Positions 36,652-45,223 of a stretch of DNA of 64,000 nucleotides are shown piece after piece. Source of the DNA: Brevibacillus sp. JNUCC-41 (GTDB lineage: Bacteria; Bacillota; Bacilli; Bacillales; DSM-1321); NCBI RefSeq assembly GCF_014844095.1, contig NZ_CP062163.1, forward strand, positions 4,621,501 to 4,685,500, given 5' to 3'. Positions within the stretch are counted from its first letter, which is position 1. Each line of letters begins with the position of its first letter. Under the pieces are notes generated by a model. The model was not told the origin of the DNA. It did not search any database and saw only the letters and a list, made by a program, of their open reading frames with translations. The position numbers were made by a program, and so were the translations under genes.

Positions 36652-37239
36652 TTATGTATGATTTTGTTTACCATGAATACCATATACCAAAAGTTGTGCA
36701 ATGTTCTTAATTCGTTCAGAAGTAAAATACGGCTCCTTTTTTTGTTGATGGATCTCATAATGTGTAGATAATGCCAATGTAAAAGAAATGATCCCTACAT
36801 TAAATAGGATAATGTCAGAGATATATTGTATCTCTCCGCTATCTATTCTCTTTTGTATTTCAATATGCTTGGCATTTGGCTTGAAAATCTGATCTATATA
36901 TTGCTTTGAAATATCTTGATCGAATTGTGTTTCCCTAAATAATATTGAAAACTGTTCTTTATTCTCAAGTATTTTTTTTATCATGGTGCAAACATGATTC
37001 TCCACTAGTTCATCCGTGGCTAGATGGCTAGTCACATCTTCGGATTCCTCGTTTTCATCAGGGGTGATTGTAGCCAAAAGCAAATCTTTTTTGCTGTCAA
37101 AGTATTTGTAAATAGTAGCTTCGGAAACATTGCATGCAGAGGCAATTTCATTCGTTCTTGTCATATCAAAACCTTTAGTGGCAAAAAGAGTCCGGGCTAC
37201 ATTTATGATTCGTTCTTTGGTTTGCTGCCCTTTTTTCAA
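36652..37239 (-). CDS. TetR-family transcriptional regulator
   Basis: A 195-aa TetR regulator. The N-terminal HTH reads KERIINVARTLFATKGFD then TNEIASACNVSEATIYKYF, and the rest is the ligand/dimer domain. I took the TTG at 37239, 9 nt after GAAGG, rather than the TTG three codons upstream. It follows the SDR gene on the same strand, with a terminator between. A dyad in front of the SDR gene (38191-38206) is a candidate target. Confidence 0.88.
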   Translation of the reverse strand: MKKGQQTKERIINVARTLFATKGFDMTRTNEIASACNVSEATIYKYFDSKKDLLLATITPDENEESEDVTSHLATDELVENHVCTMIKKILENKEQFSILFRETQFDQDISKQYIDQIFKPNAKHIEIQKRIDSGEIQYISDIILFNVGIISFTLALSTHYEIHQQKKEPYFTSERIKNIAQLLVYGIHGKQNHT

Positions 37240-37368
37240 AAATATCAACCTTCTTTTATAAAGATAAGACCGGTTTCACCAATCTATTTCTATGATATCT
37301 CGGTGGTAGCAATCGGTCAATATTACCTTTGATTTGTTAGAATTAATATTCCCATATATCATAAATAG

Positions 37369-37397
37369 AAAACATCGTCTGATTGGGACGATGTTTT
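37369..37397. terminator. terminator between the SDR and TetR genes
   Basis: AAAACATCGTC and GACGATGTTTT form an 11-bp stem; a strong T-run lies on the plus side and a weaker one on the minus side. Confidence 0.75.
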
Positions 37398-37413
37398 CTT
37401 TTTTTTTTGAAAA

Positions 37414-38166
37414 TCACTTAAAAGATGCATAGCCATCATCAACCATGACTACACTTCCATTAATCGCATCCGCTTCCTCTAACGATAATAGATAGACGGC
37501 ATTTGCAATGGCTTCTGGCTTGATTAATTTACCGCGCATTTGACTTGCATTCAATTTATCGATGATTCCCATATCTTTATAGCCTTGTATGATAGGAGTG
37601 TCAACCCCGCCTGGCGCAATGCCCACTACGCGTATGCCATAAACACCCAATTCCAAAGCAGCTGTCTGAGTCATCATTCTTACAGCGCCTTTAGTTGCCT
37701 GATAGGCAAAAGTCCCATGGGAAGCTAAGTAGCCAAACACGGAAGCAGTATTTATAATGACCCCCTTGTTATCTAGCTCCTTCATTTTCCGTCCTGCTGC
37801 CATGATTCCAAAAGCAACTCCGTGCTGGTTCACTCCAATCGTTTTGAAGTAACCCTCCATATCTTGTTCGAGAATCATACCGCCTCCACCAATGCCGGCA
37901 TTATTAAACATGATATCGATCCTTCCGTATGTTTGCACTGCTTTATTGATTAACGATTCAACATCTTCCTGCTTAGAAACATCCGTTTTAACAAAGATGG
38001 CCTCTCCACCATCCACTTTTATCTGTTCAACAGTTTCCTGTCCCATTTCCTCATTAAAATCCGCAACGACGACCTTGTCCCCCTTTGCTGCGAATTTCAA
38101 GCATGTTGCTCGGCCAATTCCGCTTGCTCCTCCTGTAATAACTGCAACTCTTGCTGTCATTTCCAT
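37414..38166 (-). CDS. short-chain dehydrogenase/reductase
   Basis: A 250-aa classical SDR. TGGASGIG (NAD(P)-binding), NNAGIGGG, a catalytic Ser in NTASVFGYL and YQATK (YxxxK) are all present. The acidic residue in ADFNEEMG after strand 2 suggests NAD preference. The substrate is unknown. It may be controlled by the adjacent TetR regulator. Confidence 0.9.
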   Translation of the reverse strand: MEMTARVAVITGGASGIGRATCLKFAAKGDKVVVADFNEEMGQETVEQIKVDGGEAIFVKTDVSKQEDVESLINKAVQTYGRIDIMFNNAGIGGGGMILEQDMEGYFKTIGVNQHGVAFGIMAAGRKMKELDNKGVIINTASVFGYLASHGTFAYQATKGAVRMMTQTAALELGVYGIRVVGIAPGGVDTPIIQGYKDMGIIDKLNASQMRGKLIKPEAIANAVYLLSLEEADAINGSVVMVDDGYASFK

Positions 38167-38190
38167 TCCCCTCTCGCCAATAAAAAGTAT

Positions 38191-38206
38191 GTAAGTGATT
38201 ACTTAC
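38191..38206. promoter_or_regulatory. candidate TetR operator
   Basis: GTAAGT and ACTTAC flank GATT, 24 bp before the SDR start codon. The size and position suit a TetR-type dyad, but no matching site was found before the TetR gene itself. Confidence 0.45.
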
Positions 38207-38281
38207 TTTTCCCATTATAAAAGTAAAGGACAATGAATTCAAGCAAATTGTATTTTTATAGTGTTAGGAGCATTCAAAATT

Positions 38282-38309
38282 GAAGCTGCCCTATTAATAG
38301 GACAGCTTC
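38282..38309 (-). terminator. terminator of pdxST
   Basis: GAAGCTG(C/T)CC and GGACAGCTTC form a 10-bp stem with one G-U pair directly after pdxT. Confidence 0.8.
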
Positions 38310-38315
38310 ATTTGT

Positions 38316-38915
38316 TTAGCAGGTTTTCAATTCGACCTTACTTACGGAGGTCTTCACCATTTCAATGAAGAGTTGCAGAAAACGATCATCACCTGTTAAT
38401 TCTGGATGAAACGCACTGACAAGGACATGGTCCTGTCTTGCAGCCACTACATTCTCTTCATAAACAGCCAATACTTCTACACCTTCTCCAATTCCATCAG
38501 CAAACGGCGCCCGGATGAATACAGCCTTATAAGGATCTTCCATTCCTTTAATTGTCAGTTCAGCCTCGAAACTATCCCGTTGACGTCCAAATCCGTTCCG
38601 TTTCACGGAAATGTCCATTAGTCCAAGATAGGCCTTCTCATCGCCAGCCAATTCATTGGCCGCCAATACCATCCCTGCACATGTACCGAAAATAGGTTTT
38701 TTACCCTCGAAGAAAGTTTTGATCGGTTCCATAAATCCATAACGATCCATTAGCTTCCTCATCGTAGTGCTTTCTCCGCCTGGAATGATCAAGCCGTCGA
38801 TTTCCAGCAACTGTTCCGGTTTTTTTACTATAATTGCTTGTTCGCCGGCAGCTTTGATTTGGTTCAAGTGTTCTTCAACTGCTCCCTGTAATCCCAAAAC
38901 ACCAATAGTTATCAT
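38316..38915 (-). CDS. pdxT: pyridoxal 5'-phosphate synthase glutaminase subunit
   Basis: A 199-aa class I glutamine amidotransferase feeding ammonia to PdxS. TIGVLGLQGAVEEH is the family start, IPGGESTTM the oxyanion loop, GTCAGMVL the nucleophile elbow and FHPELT the catalytic His-Glu. The ATG at 38915 overlaps the end of pdxS (TAATATG), so the frame's upstream ATG four codons earlier is not used. Confidence 0.95.
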   Translation of the reverse strand: MITIGVLGLQGAVEEHLNQIKAAGEQAIIVKKPEQLLEIDGLIIPGGESTTMRKLMDRYGFMEPIKTFFEGKKPIFGTCAGMVLAANELAGDEKAYLGLMDISVKRNGFGRQRDSFEAELTIKGMEDPYKAVFIRAPFADGIGEGVEVLAVYEENVVAARQDHVLVSAFHPELTGDDRFLQLFIEMVKTSVSKVELKTC

Positions 38916-38916
38916 A

Positions 38917-39804
38917 TTACCATCCACGTTCCTGCATCCGTTCTGCCGGAGCTAGTTTGGAAATATCAATTCCTTTCATTGCACTGCCCAACTCTTTGGA
39001 TAACCGGCCAATCAATTCATAATCGGTGAAATATGTAGTAGCTTGAACGATTGCCGATGCGAATTTTTCTGGATTTTCAGATTTAAAAATACCAGAACCC
39101 ACGAAAACGCCATCTGCTCCCAATTCCATCATCAGTGCTGCATCAGCTGGAGTGGCAATTCCGCCAGCTGCAAAGTTAACTACAGGCAATTTACCTGTGC
39201 GTTTGATTTCTCTTAAAATTTCATAAGGGGCTCCAATATTTTTTGCCTCTGTCATTAATTCATCATCACTCATGATGCTCACTTTACGAATTTGTGACTG
39301 TACCTTTCTCATATGACGCACAGCTTCCACAATATTACCAGTACCTGGTTCTCCTTTTGTACGAAGCATTGATGCTCCTTCACCAATACGGCGTGCAGCT
39401 TCGCCTAAATCACGGCATCCACAAACGAAAGGTACGGTGAAATCACTTTTTAGAATATGGTATTCTTCATCAGCAGGAGTCAGCACTTCACTTTCATCGA
39501 TATAATCCACTCCCATGGATTCAAGTACCCTTGATTCAACAATATGGCCAATCCTTGCTTTAGCCATGACCGGGATTGACACTGCATTCATTACTTCCTC
39601 GACAATTCGCGGATCTGCCATTCTAGCTACCCCGCCAGCCGCACGGATGTCGGAAGGAACCCTTTCCAATGCCATGACAGCGACAGCACCTGATGCTTCT
39701 GCGATTTTTGCTTGTTCAGCGTTAATGACGTCCATGATTACGCCACCCTTTTGCATTTGTGCCATTCCTCTTTTTACTGTTTCAGTTCCTAATAATTTTT
39801 CCAT
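38917..39804 (-). CDS. pdxS: pyridoxal 5'-phosphate synthase lyase subunit
   Basis: A 295-aa TIM-barrel PLP synthase making PLP from ribose-5-phosphate, glyceraldehyde-3-phosphate and ammonia. [37 protein letters not shown] and MAKARIGH (catalytic Lys) are strict signatures. The ATG at 39804 follows GGGGGAAGAGAA; an in-frame start eight codons upstream lies in that site. It is divergent from pdxR. Confidence 0.97.
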   Translation of the reverse strand: MEKLLGTETVKRGMAQMQKGGVIMDVINAEQAKIAEASGAVAVMALERVPSDIRAAGGVARMADPRIVEEVMNAVSIPVMAKARIGHIVESRVLESMGVDYIDESEVLTPADEEYHILKSDFTVPFVCGCRDLGEAARRIGEGASMLRTKGEPGTGNIVEAVRHMRKVQSQIRKVSIMSDDELMTEAKNIGAPYEILREIKRTGKLPVVNFAAGGIATPADAALMMELGADGVFVGSGIFKSENPEKFASAIVQATTYFTDYELIGRLSKELGSAMKGIDISKLAPAERMQERGW

Positions 39805-39938
39805 TTCTCTTCCCCCTAATATTTGCATTTTTTAGATTTGTTAGACTTAGTATAAAAAATAGTTGACCGCATTGAAAGTATCAGTTTTAATAAACTTAAT
39901 GGAGTCAGCATAAAATTATTATAAAAGGTGGAAACAAA

Positions 39939-41333
39939 ATGAATATGCTTTCTTGTGATTTAAATAGGTTAAGTGAAATACCTTTGTACGAACAATTATA
40001 TTCACATATTAAAAAAGAAATCATTGATGGCCGTCTTCTTTACGGTACAAAGTTGCCATCCAAACGGAAATTGGCAGAGTTCCTTCAAATAAGTCAAAAT
40101 ACTGTCGAGACGGCATATGAACAATTGACTGCAGAAGGATACGTTGAAGTCATACCTAGAAAAGGGTACTATATTCAAACATTCGAGGATTTAGAATATA
40201 CACAAACGAACCAAGTATCCTTGGAAAAAAACAATCATAAAAAAGGGGAATTACTGTATCATTTTCATCCCAGCCAAATTGACACGGAACACTTCCCATT
40301 TGAAAAATGGAGAAAATACACGAAAAGCAAAATCGATGAATCACATCAAGATCTTCTTTTACTGGGGGATTCTCAAGGGGAATATGAACTACGATGTGAA
40401 ATTGCCCATTATTTGTATCATGCACGTGGTGTACAATGTGTTCCCGAACAGATCATCATTGGTGCAGGAATGGAAATTTTATTGCAGCAGCTTGTCCTCC
40501 TATTCGGTAAAAATGCCATCTATGGTGTTGAAGATCCTGGGTATCACTTGATTCACCGGATTTTGCGCAGCTACCCAAATGAAGTCCACCCCCTGCAAAT
40601 TGATGAAGAAGGCGTAAAGGTTAACCAAATTGAAGATTCAAAGATCGACGTCGTGTATGTCACTCCCTCACATCACTTCCCAAATGGAACGATCCTATCC
40701 GTTAACAGACGGACGCGATTGTTGAACTGGTCCCAAGGGGCAACAAACCGTTATATTATCGAAGACGATTATGATAGTGAATTTCGTTATAGTGGAAAAA
40801 CAATTCCTTCCTTACAAAGTATGGATGCTGGTGATAAGGTAATTTATTTAGGGTCGTTTTCCAAATCATTGATGCCATCGATTCGGATCAGTTATATGGT
40901 TCTTCCGGCTCCATTGTTACAAATTCATCAACAGGAATTATCTTTTTACCATTCCACCGTTTCCCGGATTGATCAGCATGTGTTGACACAGTTCATGAAG
41001 GAAGGGGATTTCGAAAAGCATTTGAATCGAATGAGGAAAGTTTACCGTCGTAAGTTGGATAAAGTGATCGATTTGTTTAAACCACATAAGCAAATAAAGA
41101 TCATTGGTGAACGGTCAGGATTGCATATCGTCCTCATCGTTAAGAACGGCATGGATGAAGAGACACTTATTCAAAAGGCAAACGAAAATCATATTAAAAT
41201 TTATGGACTATCGACATATTCTATTGAAAAAGTTGACGATGCCCCTCCAAAAATCATATTGGGCTTTGCAGGGATCCCTGAATCCGAATTGGAAAAGGCC
41301 ATCCACCTTTTATTGATCTCATGGGGTTTATAA
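39939..41333 (+). CDS. pdxR: MocR/GntR-type regulator of PLP synthesis
   Basis: A 464-aa MocR-type regulator: an N-terminal GntR winged helix (LYSHIKKEIIDGRLLYGTKLP then NTVETAYEQLTAEGYV) fused to a fold-type I aminotransferase domain with the PLP lysine in LGSFSKSLMPSIR. It lies back to back with pdxST, the usual arrangement for PdxR, which activates pdxST when PLP is scarce. The ATG follows AAAGGTGG. The insertion sequence begins 30 bp after its stop. Confidence 0.92.
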   Translation: MNMLSCDLNRLSEIPLYEQLYSHIKKEIIDGRLLYGTKLPSKRKLAEFLQISQNTVETAYEQLTAEGYVEVIPRKGYYIQTFEDLEYTQTNQVSLEKNNHKKGELLYHFHPSQIDTEHFPFEKWRKYTKSKIDESHQDLLLLGDSQGEYELRCEIAHYLYHARGVQCVPEQIIIGAGMEILLQQLVLLFGKNAIYGVEDPGYHLIHRILRSYPNEVHPLQIDEEGVKVNQIEDSKIDVVYVTPSHHFPNGTILSVNRRTRLLNWSQGATNRYIIEDDYDSEFRYSGKTIPSLQSMDAGDKVIYLGSFSKSLMPSIRISYMVLPAPLLQIHQQELSFYHSTVSRIDQHVLTQFMKEGDFEKHLNRMRKVYRRKLDKVIDLFKPHKQIKIIGERSGLHIVLIVKNGMDEETLIQKANENHIKIYGLSTYSIEKVDDAPPKIILGFAGIPESELEKAIHLLLISWGL

Positions 41334-41339
41334 AGAAAA

Positions 41340-41363
41340 AGAAGTTCACTGTCGTGAACTTCT
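41340..41363 (+). repeat. pdxR terminator hairpin, left copy of the IS target duplication
   Basis: Arms AGAAGTTCAC and GTGAACTTCT around a TGTC loop, 7 bp after the pdxR stop. The same 24 bp recur in the same orientation at 43114-43137, on the other side of the insertion sequence. Confidence 0.75.
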
Positions 41364-41378
41364 CAGTTTGTCGACAAA

Positions 41379-41413
41379 AGGGGTTCGGAATGTATTAATT
41401 CCGAACCCCTTTT
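41379..41413 (-). terminator. terminator of the transposase gene
   Basis: GGGGTTCGGAAT and ATTCCGAACCCC form a perfect 12-bp stem flanked by A and T runs, within the left end of the IS. Confidence 0.8.
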
Positions 41414-41472
41414 GATATTTTCTTGGAATTTTGCTCAAGATTAAGAGCTTGGGTCTCTACGAGCCCACTATG

Positions 41473-42831
41473 TTAGGCCATTTTTGGACCTTGCCATGTC
41501 CAATTGGCCATCTTCTTTAAATTCATGGAAGCGAAAGTAAGCATCGCCTGCATCGACAATTTTTTAAGTCCCCTTAATGTAGTCCAACGCATACCATGCT
41601 TTTCTTTTGCATCTGCGAATACACGCTCAATCGTTTCCTTGCGTTTCGCATAGATAGGTTTTACATCTTGATGATGACGCAGGTGATCTGCTTCTTCCAT
41701 ATTTTCTTGCCAGATATGGCGCGTCACCACTTTTTGATGGTCTTTGCTTTCTGTACACTGTGATAAAAATGAACATGTCTCACAAATGTGTTTGGGAGAT
41801 TTGTACTCGCGATATCCTTCTTTATTTGTTGTTGAGTACTTTAAAATCTCTCCCGATGGGCAAAGGTAACAGTCAAAATGTTCATCGTAAACATACTCAT
41901 GTTTGCGGAAGATTCCTTCTTTTGTTCGAGGCCGTGTATAGGGTATAGCCGGTGTGATTTCTTTGTCAAAGAGGTAACTTGTAATGGCTGGTGTTTTATA
42001 AGCTGCATCTGCGGCAACGGCTTCAGGCTTTCCAACTTTCTCAATCACTTGTTCAACCAGTGGCTCTAACATATGGCTATCATGCGTATTTCCAGGTGTT
42101 ACAATCGTCCCTAGCACAAAACCATTGCGGTCTGCAGCCGTGTGAAATGAATAGGCAAACTGTTTTGTCCGTTCATCTTTCACATAGTAACCACTCTCAG
42201 GATCTGTTGTACTTTCTTTAATCTCTTTGGTTTCTTCCTTATCAAATTTATCTGGTGGAAAAGGTTTCTTTCCATGGTTTTCACGATCTTGATTTATTTC
42301 TTCTTGAAGGCGTTCTTGATACGCTCGTGTTTCCTTGCGAACGACTTTCTTTGCGAACTTTCGCTTATTTGCACTGGCTTTCACATGAGTGGAATAAACG
42401 AATACATGCTCAGCACTTATTAACTTTCTTTCGGAAGCTGTCATTAAGATGCGATAGAAAATCTGTTCAAACAGGTCAGTATCTTTAAAGCGTCGCTCGT
42501 AATTTTTCCCGAACGTTGAGAAGTGAGGCACTTTATCATGGAAACCGTAACCTAAAAACCAACGGTAAGCCATATTCGTTTCAACTTCTTCAATTGTTTT
42601 ACGCATCGAACGAATACCGAAGGTATATTGAATGAATGTCAATTTAACTAAAATAACTGAATCAATACTTGGGCGCCCTTTCTCTGAATACATATCTTTC
42701 ACCAAGTCATAAATGAAAGTGAAGTCAATGGCCGCCTCCATTTTACGAACCAAATGGTTCGCTGGCACCAGTTGATCCAAAGTAATCATTTCAAGTTGAT
42801 CTCGCTGAATAGAATCATGTTTCGAAAGCAT
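41473..42831 (-). CDS. IS1182-family transposase
   Basis: A 452-aa DDE transposase. The N-terminal domain DQLVPANHLVRKMEAAIDF and GRPSIDSVILVKLTFIQYTFGIRSMR is typical, followed by a DDE core with AVAADAAYKT, a cysteine-rich insertion (CYLCPSGE, CETCSFLSQC) and the C-terminal ERVFADAKEKHGMRWTTLRG. The frame appears intact, so the element may be active. I used the ATG at 42831 after GAGGTGATG; three codons upstream a GTG is also possible. Confidence 0.92.
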   Translation of the reverse strand: MLSKHDSIQRDQLEMITLDQLVPANHLVRKMEAAIDFTFIYDLVKDMYSEKGRPSIDSVILVKLTFIQYTFGIRSMRKTIEEVETNMAYRWFLGYGFHDKVPHFSTFGKNYERRFKDTDLFEQIFYRILMTASERKLISAEHVFVYSTHVKASANKRKFAKKVVRKETRAYQERLQEEINQDRENHGKKPFPPDKFDKEETKEIKESTTDPESGYYVKDERTKQFAYSFHTAADRNGFVLGTIVTPGNTHDSHMLEPLVEQVIEKVGKPEAVAADAAYKTPAITSYLFDKEITPAIPYTRPRTKEGIFRKHEYVYDEHFDCYLCPSGEILKYSTTNKEGYREYKSPKHICETCSFLSQCTESKDHQKVVTRHIWQENMEEADHLRHHQDVKPIYAKRKETIERVFADAKEKHGMRWTTLRGLKKLSMQAMLTFASMNLKKMANWTWQGPKMA

Positions 42832-42915
42832 CGTCATCACCTCAAGTTTTAAACTCCTATTTTAAAACAAAAAAGACTGTAGGCAAAAGCGGTTATATCT
42901 AATTGTTAAAACAAA

Positions 42916-43044
42916 GTTGATTGGAGCGGGTGTGCGAGACTCCTGCGGGAAAAGCGCGTCCAAGGGAGACCCCACAGGCGCAAAGGCGCCGAGGAGGCTC
43001 CCGGACCGCCCGCGGAAAGCGAGTGCCTGGAGTGGAAATCAACG
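42916..43044. repeat. structured GC-rich intergenic repeat, copy 2
   Basis: The best-formed copy, with GTTGATT/AATCAAC at its ends. Inside are GCGAGACTCCTGCGGGA, a GGGAGACCCC...GGAGGCTCCC stem enclosing GGCGC/GCGCC, and CCGCGGAAAGCGAG with TGCCTGGAG. It lies within the IS, upstream of the transposase gene, in the same orientation as copies 1 and 3. An AAAAAA-n-ACTGTAG-n-CAAA motif occurs on both sides (near 42868 and 43063). Confidence 0.9.
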
Positions 43045-43071
43045 TTCGAATTTTTAAAACCCCAAAAAAAA

Positions 43072-43109
43072 CTGTAGACAAACTCGATTTTCATCGAGTT
43101 TGTCTACAG
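43072..43109 (-). terminator. strong hairpin at the IS right end
   Basis: CTGTAGACAAACTCGAT and its complement form a perfect 17-bp stem with a TTTC loop. On the minus strand eight T follow, so it would block read-through from the chromosome into the transposase gene. One arm contains the IS terminal repeat. Confidence 0.8.
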
Positions 43110-43113
43110 TCTG

Positions 43114-43137
43114 AGAAGTTCACTGTCGTGAACTTCT
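43114..43137 (+). repeat. right copy of the IS target duplication
   Basis: Identical in sequence and direction to 41340-41363. Followed here by TTTGATCTTG, a better T-tail than the left copy, so this copy probably marks the original pdxR terminator. Confidence 0.75.
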
Positions 43138-43382
43138 TTGATCTTGTCTAATAAAATGAGGTTTGGAATGCTCTCATCCCGATTCCCTTTCATGATTTTA
43201 ATACAAGACTTTTATTTATGATGAAACCGTTGAAGAAATTTGCGACACTCCGGCCGAATGTTATTCCAATACTCATTCCTTAATTTCCGGTTTAATCGTC
43301 AGCATTTGAATATTTTTTCACTCGCAAGCATTACATAAACTGCAATAAAGATTTCAATTTTCACTTTTTACGAATATTCAGC
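43138..43382. other. intergenic region
   Basis: No gene is seen. The segment about 43155-43205 loosely resembles the left end of the IS (GGTTTGGAATG...CCCGATTCCC against GGTTCGGAATG...CCGAACCCC), possibly a decayed older IS end. Confidence 0.35.
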
Positions 43383-45131
43383 TTAGAAAGTTAAATTGAC
43401 TTTTAATTTCCCTCGCACGCTATTAATAAACCAAATTTCATCTGCGTTATTTAGGTCATCCTTTGAAATGGTTTTTTCTTTGATTTCCTTCTTCCTGATC
43501 AAGTCTTGACGAAATGTTCCAGCAAGGAGACCTGAGTCCACCGGAGGGGTATAGAGTTCACCATTTATCTTCACCACTACATTTCCATTCGTGAATTCGG
43601 TGATGAATCCTTCTTCATTCCAAAGCAGAACATCCTGGAAGTCGGGATTACTCATTTGAAAGCCTTCATATACATCACGATTGGTGGTCTTATGAAATAG
43701 AAATGGATTTGCACTTGATATTGGAGTTTCAGCCAAGATGGCCGTAAATTCTGAATCAAGGGGCTTGATTGCTTGTCCGGAGACTTCAATTTCACCATTT
43801 TCATTAAGTAGTACCCTTACCTTTTGCAACGTCCCATGGTTTAATTCCGCATACTTTTGGAGTCGATCTCTTACATACAATTCAGAGAATCGGTAATCGA
43901 AGTAATCAGCGGATTGTTTCATCCGATCGATATGATCATTCAACAAATAATATTCGCCATCCTTGAGTTTAATCGATTCCAATAGTTTGTAAGCAGGCCT
44001 TTCCACCGTCAATAATTTGGCTTTTAAAAAGGCTTCGTCATATTCTTCCGATAACTCGGAATCCCAGGTGATTCCCCCGCCTACCCCATACTCAGCTTTT
44101 CCTGTTGCCTCATCGATCACGACTGTACGAATCGGTACATTAAAAACGGCTTCGGATTCAGGGGTGATAAACCCGATTGCACCGCAATAAACTTCACGTG
44201 GCGAATTCTCGATATCAGCGATGACCTCCATCGTTTTTATTTTAGGTGCACCTGTTATCGATCCACATGGAAAAAGTGCCTTGAATATATCAATGATTGT
44301 TGTTTCGGGATTCGTATCGGCTGTAATCGTGGATGTCATTTGCCAAACGGTCGGATATTTTTCAATTGCCTTAAGCTGTGGAACCTTGACGCTTCCAGGT
44401 TCAGCAATCACTCCCAAATCATTTCTCAGTAAGTCCACAATCATGTAATTTTCAGCTTGATTCTTTTCCGAGGCTGCTAACCAGTCTGCATTGAGCTTAT
44501 CCATTTTCAGTGTCGTTCCCCGTTTTACCGTTCCTTTCATTGGACGAGTAATCAGCTGACCATCTTCCCAACGGAAAAACAACTCGGGTGAAGCCGATAG
44601 GATTCGATGTGTCCCCACATTCAAATATGCACTATAGTTCGAGCGTTGGGCTCTCTTCAAGCGATTAAAGAAAGCGAAGTCATCTCCTTCGAACTGGGAT
44701 TGCAAACGCATCGTATAATTGACTTGATACGTATTGCCTTTCTCGATTTCGGATTTTATTCTTTGAAATCCGGAATGATACGTATTTGAATCCGTTTCTG
44801 ATTGCCACTCAGCTAGATTAAAAGCCCCGGTCATTTTTTCAGGTGATTCTTCTTCCGGTTGATCAAAAATCCCGAACCATAATAATGGCATTTTGGCCCC
44901 ATCTTTTACTTTAAAAGACTTTTCAAAAGCAGGTGCCGCTTCATAGGAAACATATCCCGCTGCATAATACCCCTGTTGAATCGCTTCCTGGACTTTTTGG
45001 AATTGGGGAAGGACATCCTCAATTGAATGGGCGGTGAACACTTTTTTCGGGTTCGTAAAATAAAGAGGCCGGCTGTCACCTTGTTTATCTGTGAAGTGAA
45101 ATATTAAGGATAAAGGATCTTCTCGTTTCAT
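43383..45131 (-). CDS. pabB: aminodeoxychorismate synthase-lyase fusion (PabB-PabC)
   Basis: A 582-aa fusion for p-aminobenzoate synthesis in the folate pathway. Residues about 1-365 are the chorismate-binding PabB domain (ITRPMKGTVKRG, FPCGSITGAPKIKTMEVI, EVYCGAIGFITP). Residues about 380-582 are a class IV aminotransferase-fold PabC lyase (NDHIDRMKQSADYFDY, NVVVKINGELYTPPVDSGLLAG). A separate amidotransferase PabA is needed and is not in this window. Bacillus subtilis has the two enzymes separate. No neighbouring folate genes are seen. Confidence 0.92.
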   Translation of the reverse strand: MKREDPLSLIFHFTDKQGDSRPLYFTNPKKVFTAHSIEDVLPQFQKVQEAIQQGYYAAGYVSYEAAPAFEKSFKVKDGAKMPLLWFGIFDQPEEESPEKMTGAFNLAEWQSETDSNTYHSGFQRIKSEIEKGNTYQVNYTMRLQSQFEGDDFAFFNRLKRAQRSNYSAYLNVGTHRILSASPELFFRWEDGQLITRPMKGTVKRGTTLKMDKLNADWLAASEKNQAENYMIVDLLRNDLGVIAEPGSVKVPQLKAIEKYPTVWQMTSTITADTNPETTIIDIFKALFPCGSITGAPKIKTMEVIADIENSPREVYCGAIGFITPESEAVFNVPIRTVVIDEATGKAEYGVGGGITWDSELSEEYDEAFLKAKLLTVERPAYKLLESIKLKDGEYYLLNDHIDRMKQSADYFDYRFSELYVRDRLQKYAELNHGTLQKVRVLLNENGEIEVSGQAIKPLDSEFTAILAETPISSANPFLFHKTTNRDVYEGFQMSNPDFQDVLLWNEEGFITEFTNGNVVVKINGELYTPPVDSGLLAGTFRQDLIRKKEIKEKTISKDDLNNADEIWFINSVRGKLKVNLTF

Positions 45132-45183
45132 TCTTCTCTCCTAACTATGTTTATGAAGACAATCGGTATGTATTTTATAAAAA

Positions 45184-45210
45184 AGCTTGCAGACACGTAA
45201 TCTGCAAGCT
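45184..45210 (-). terminator. terminator after the first LLM gene
   Basis: AGCTTGCAGA and TCTGCAAGCT form a perfect 10-bp stem followed on the minus strand by TTTTTTATAAAA. Confidence 0.9.
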
Positions 45211-45223
45211 CATTCTTTGACAC

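Larger units (their letters stand above)
41363..43114 (-). mobile_element. IS1182-type insertion sequence
   Basis: A 1.75-kb element with one DDE transposase gene. Its ends are imperfect inverted repeats: left CAGTTTGTCGACAAA, right (complement) CAGACTGTAGACAAA, 12 of 15 matching. It is flanked by a perfect direct repeat of 22-24 bp, itself a terminator-like palindrome. To my recollection IS1182 elements vary widely in target-duplication length, so this fits. The interval between transposase and right end carries structured repeat copy 2 and a 17-bp hairpin. Confidence 0.75.

Noticed and set aside
42899-43151. Open frames on both strands across repeat copy 2
   Set aside because: Same reason: repeat-derived, no start signals, no conservation of peptide between copies.
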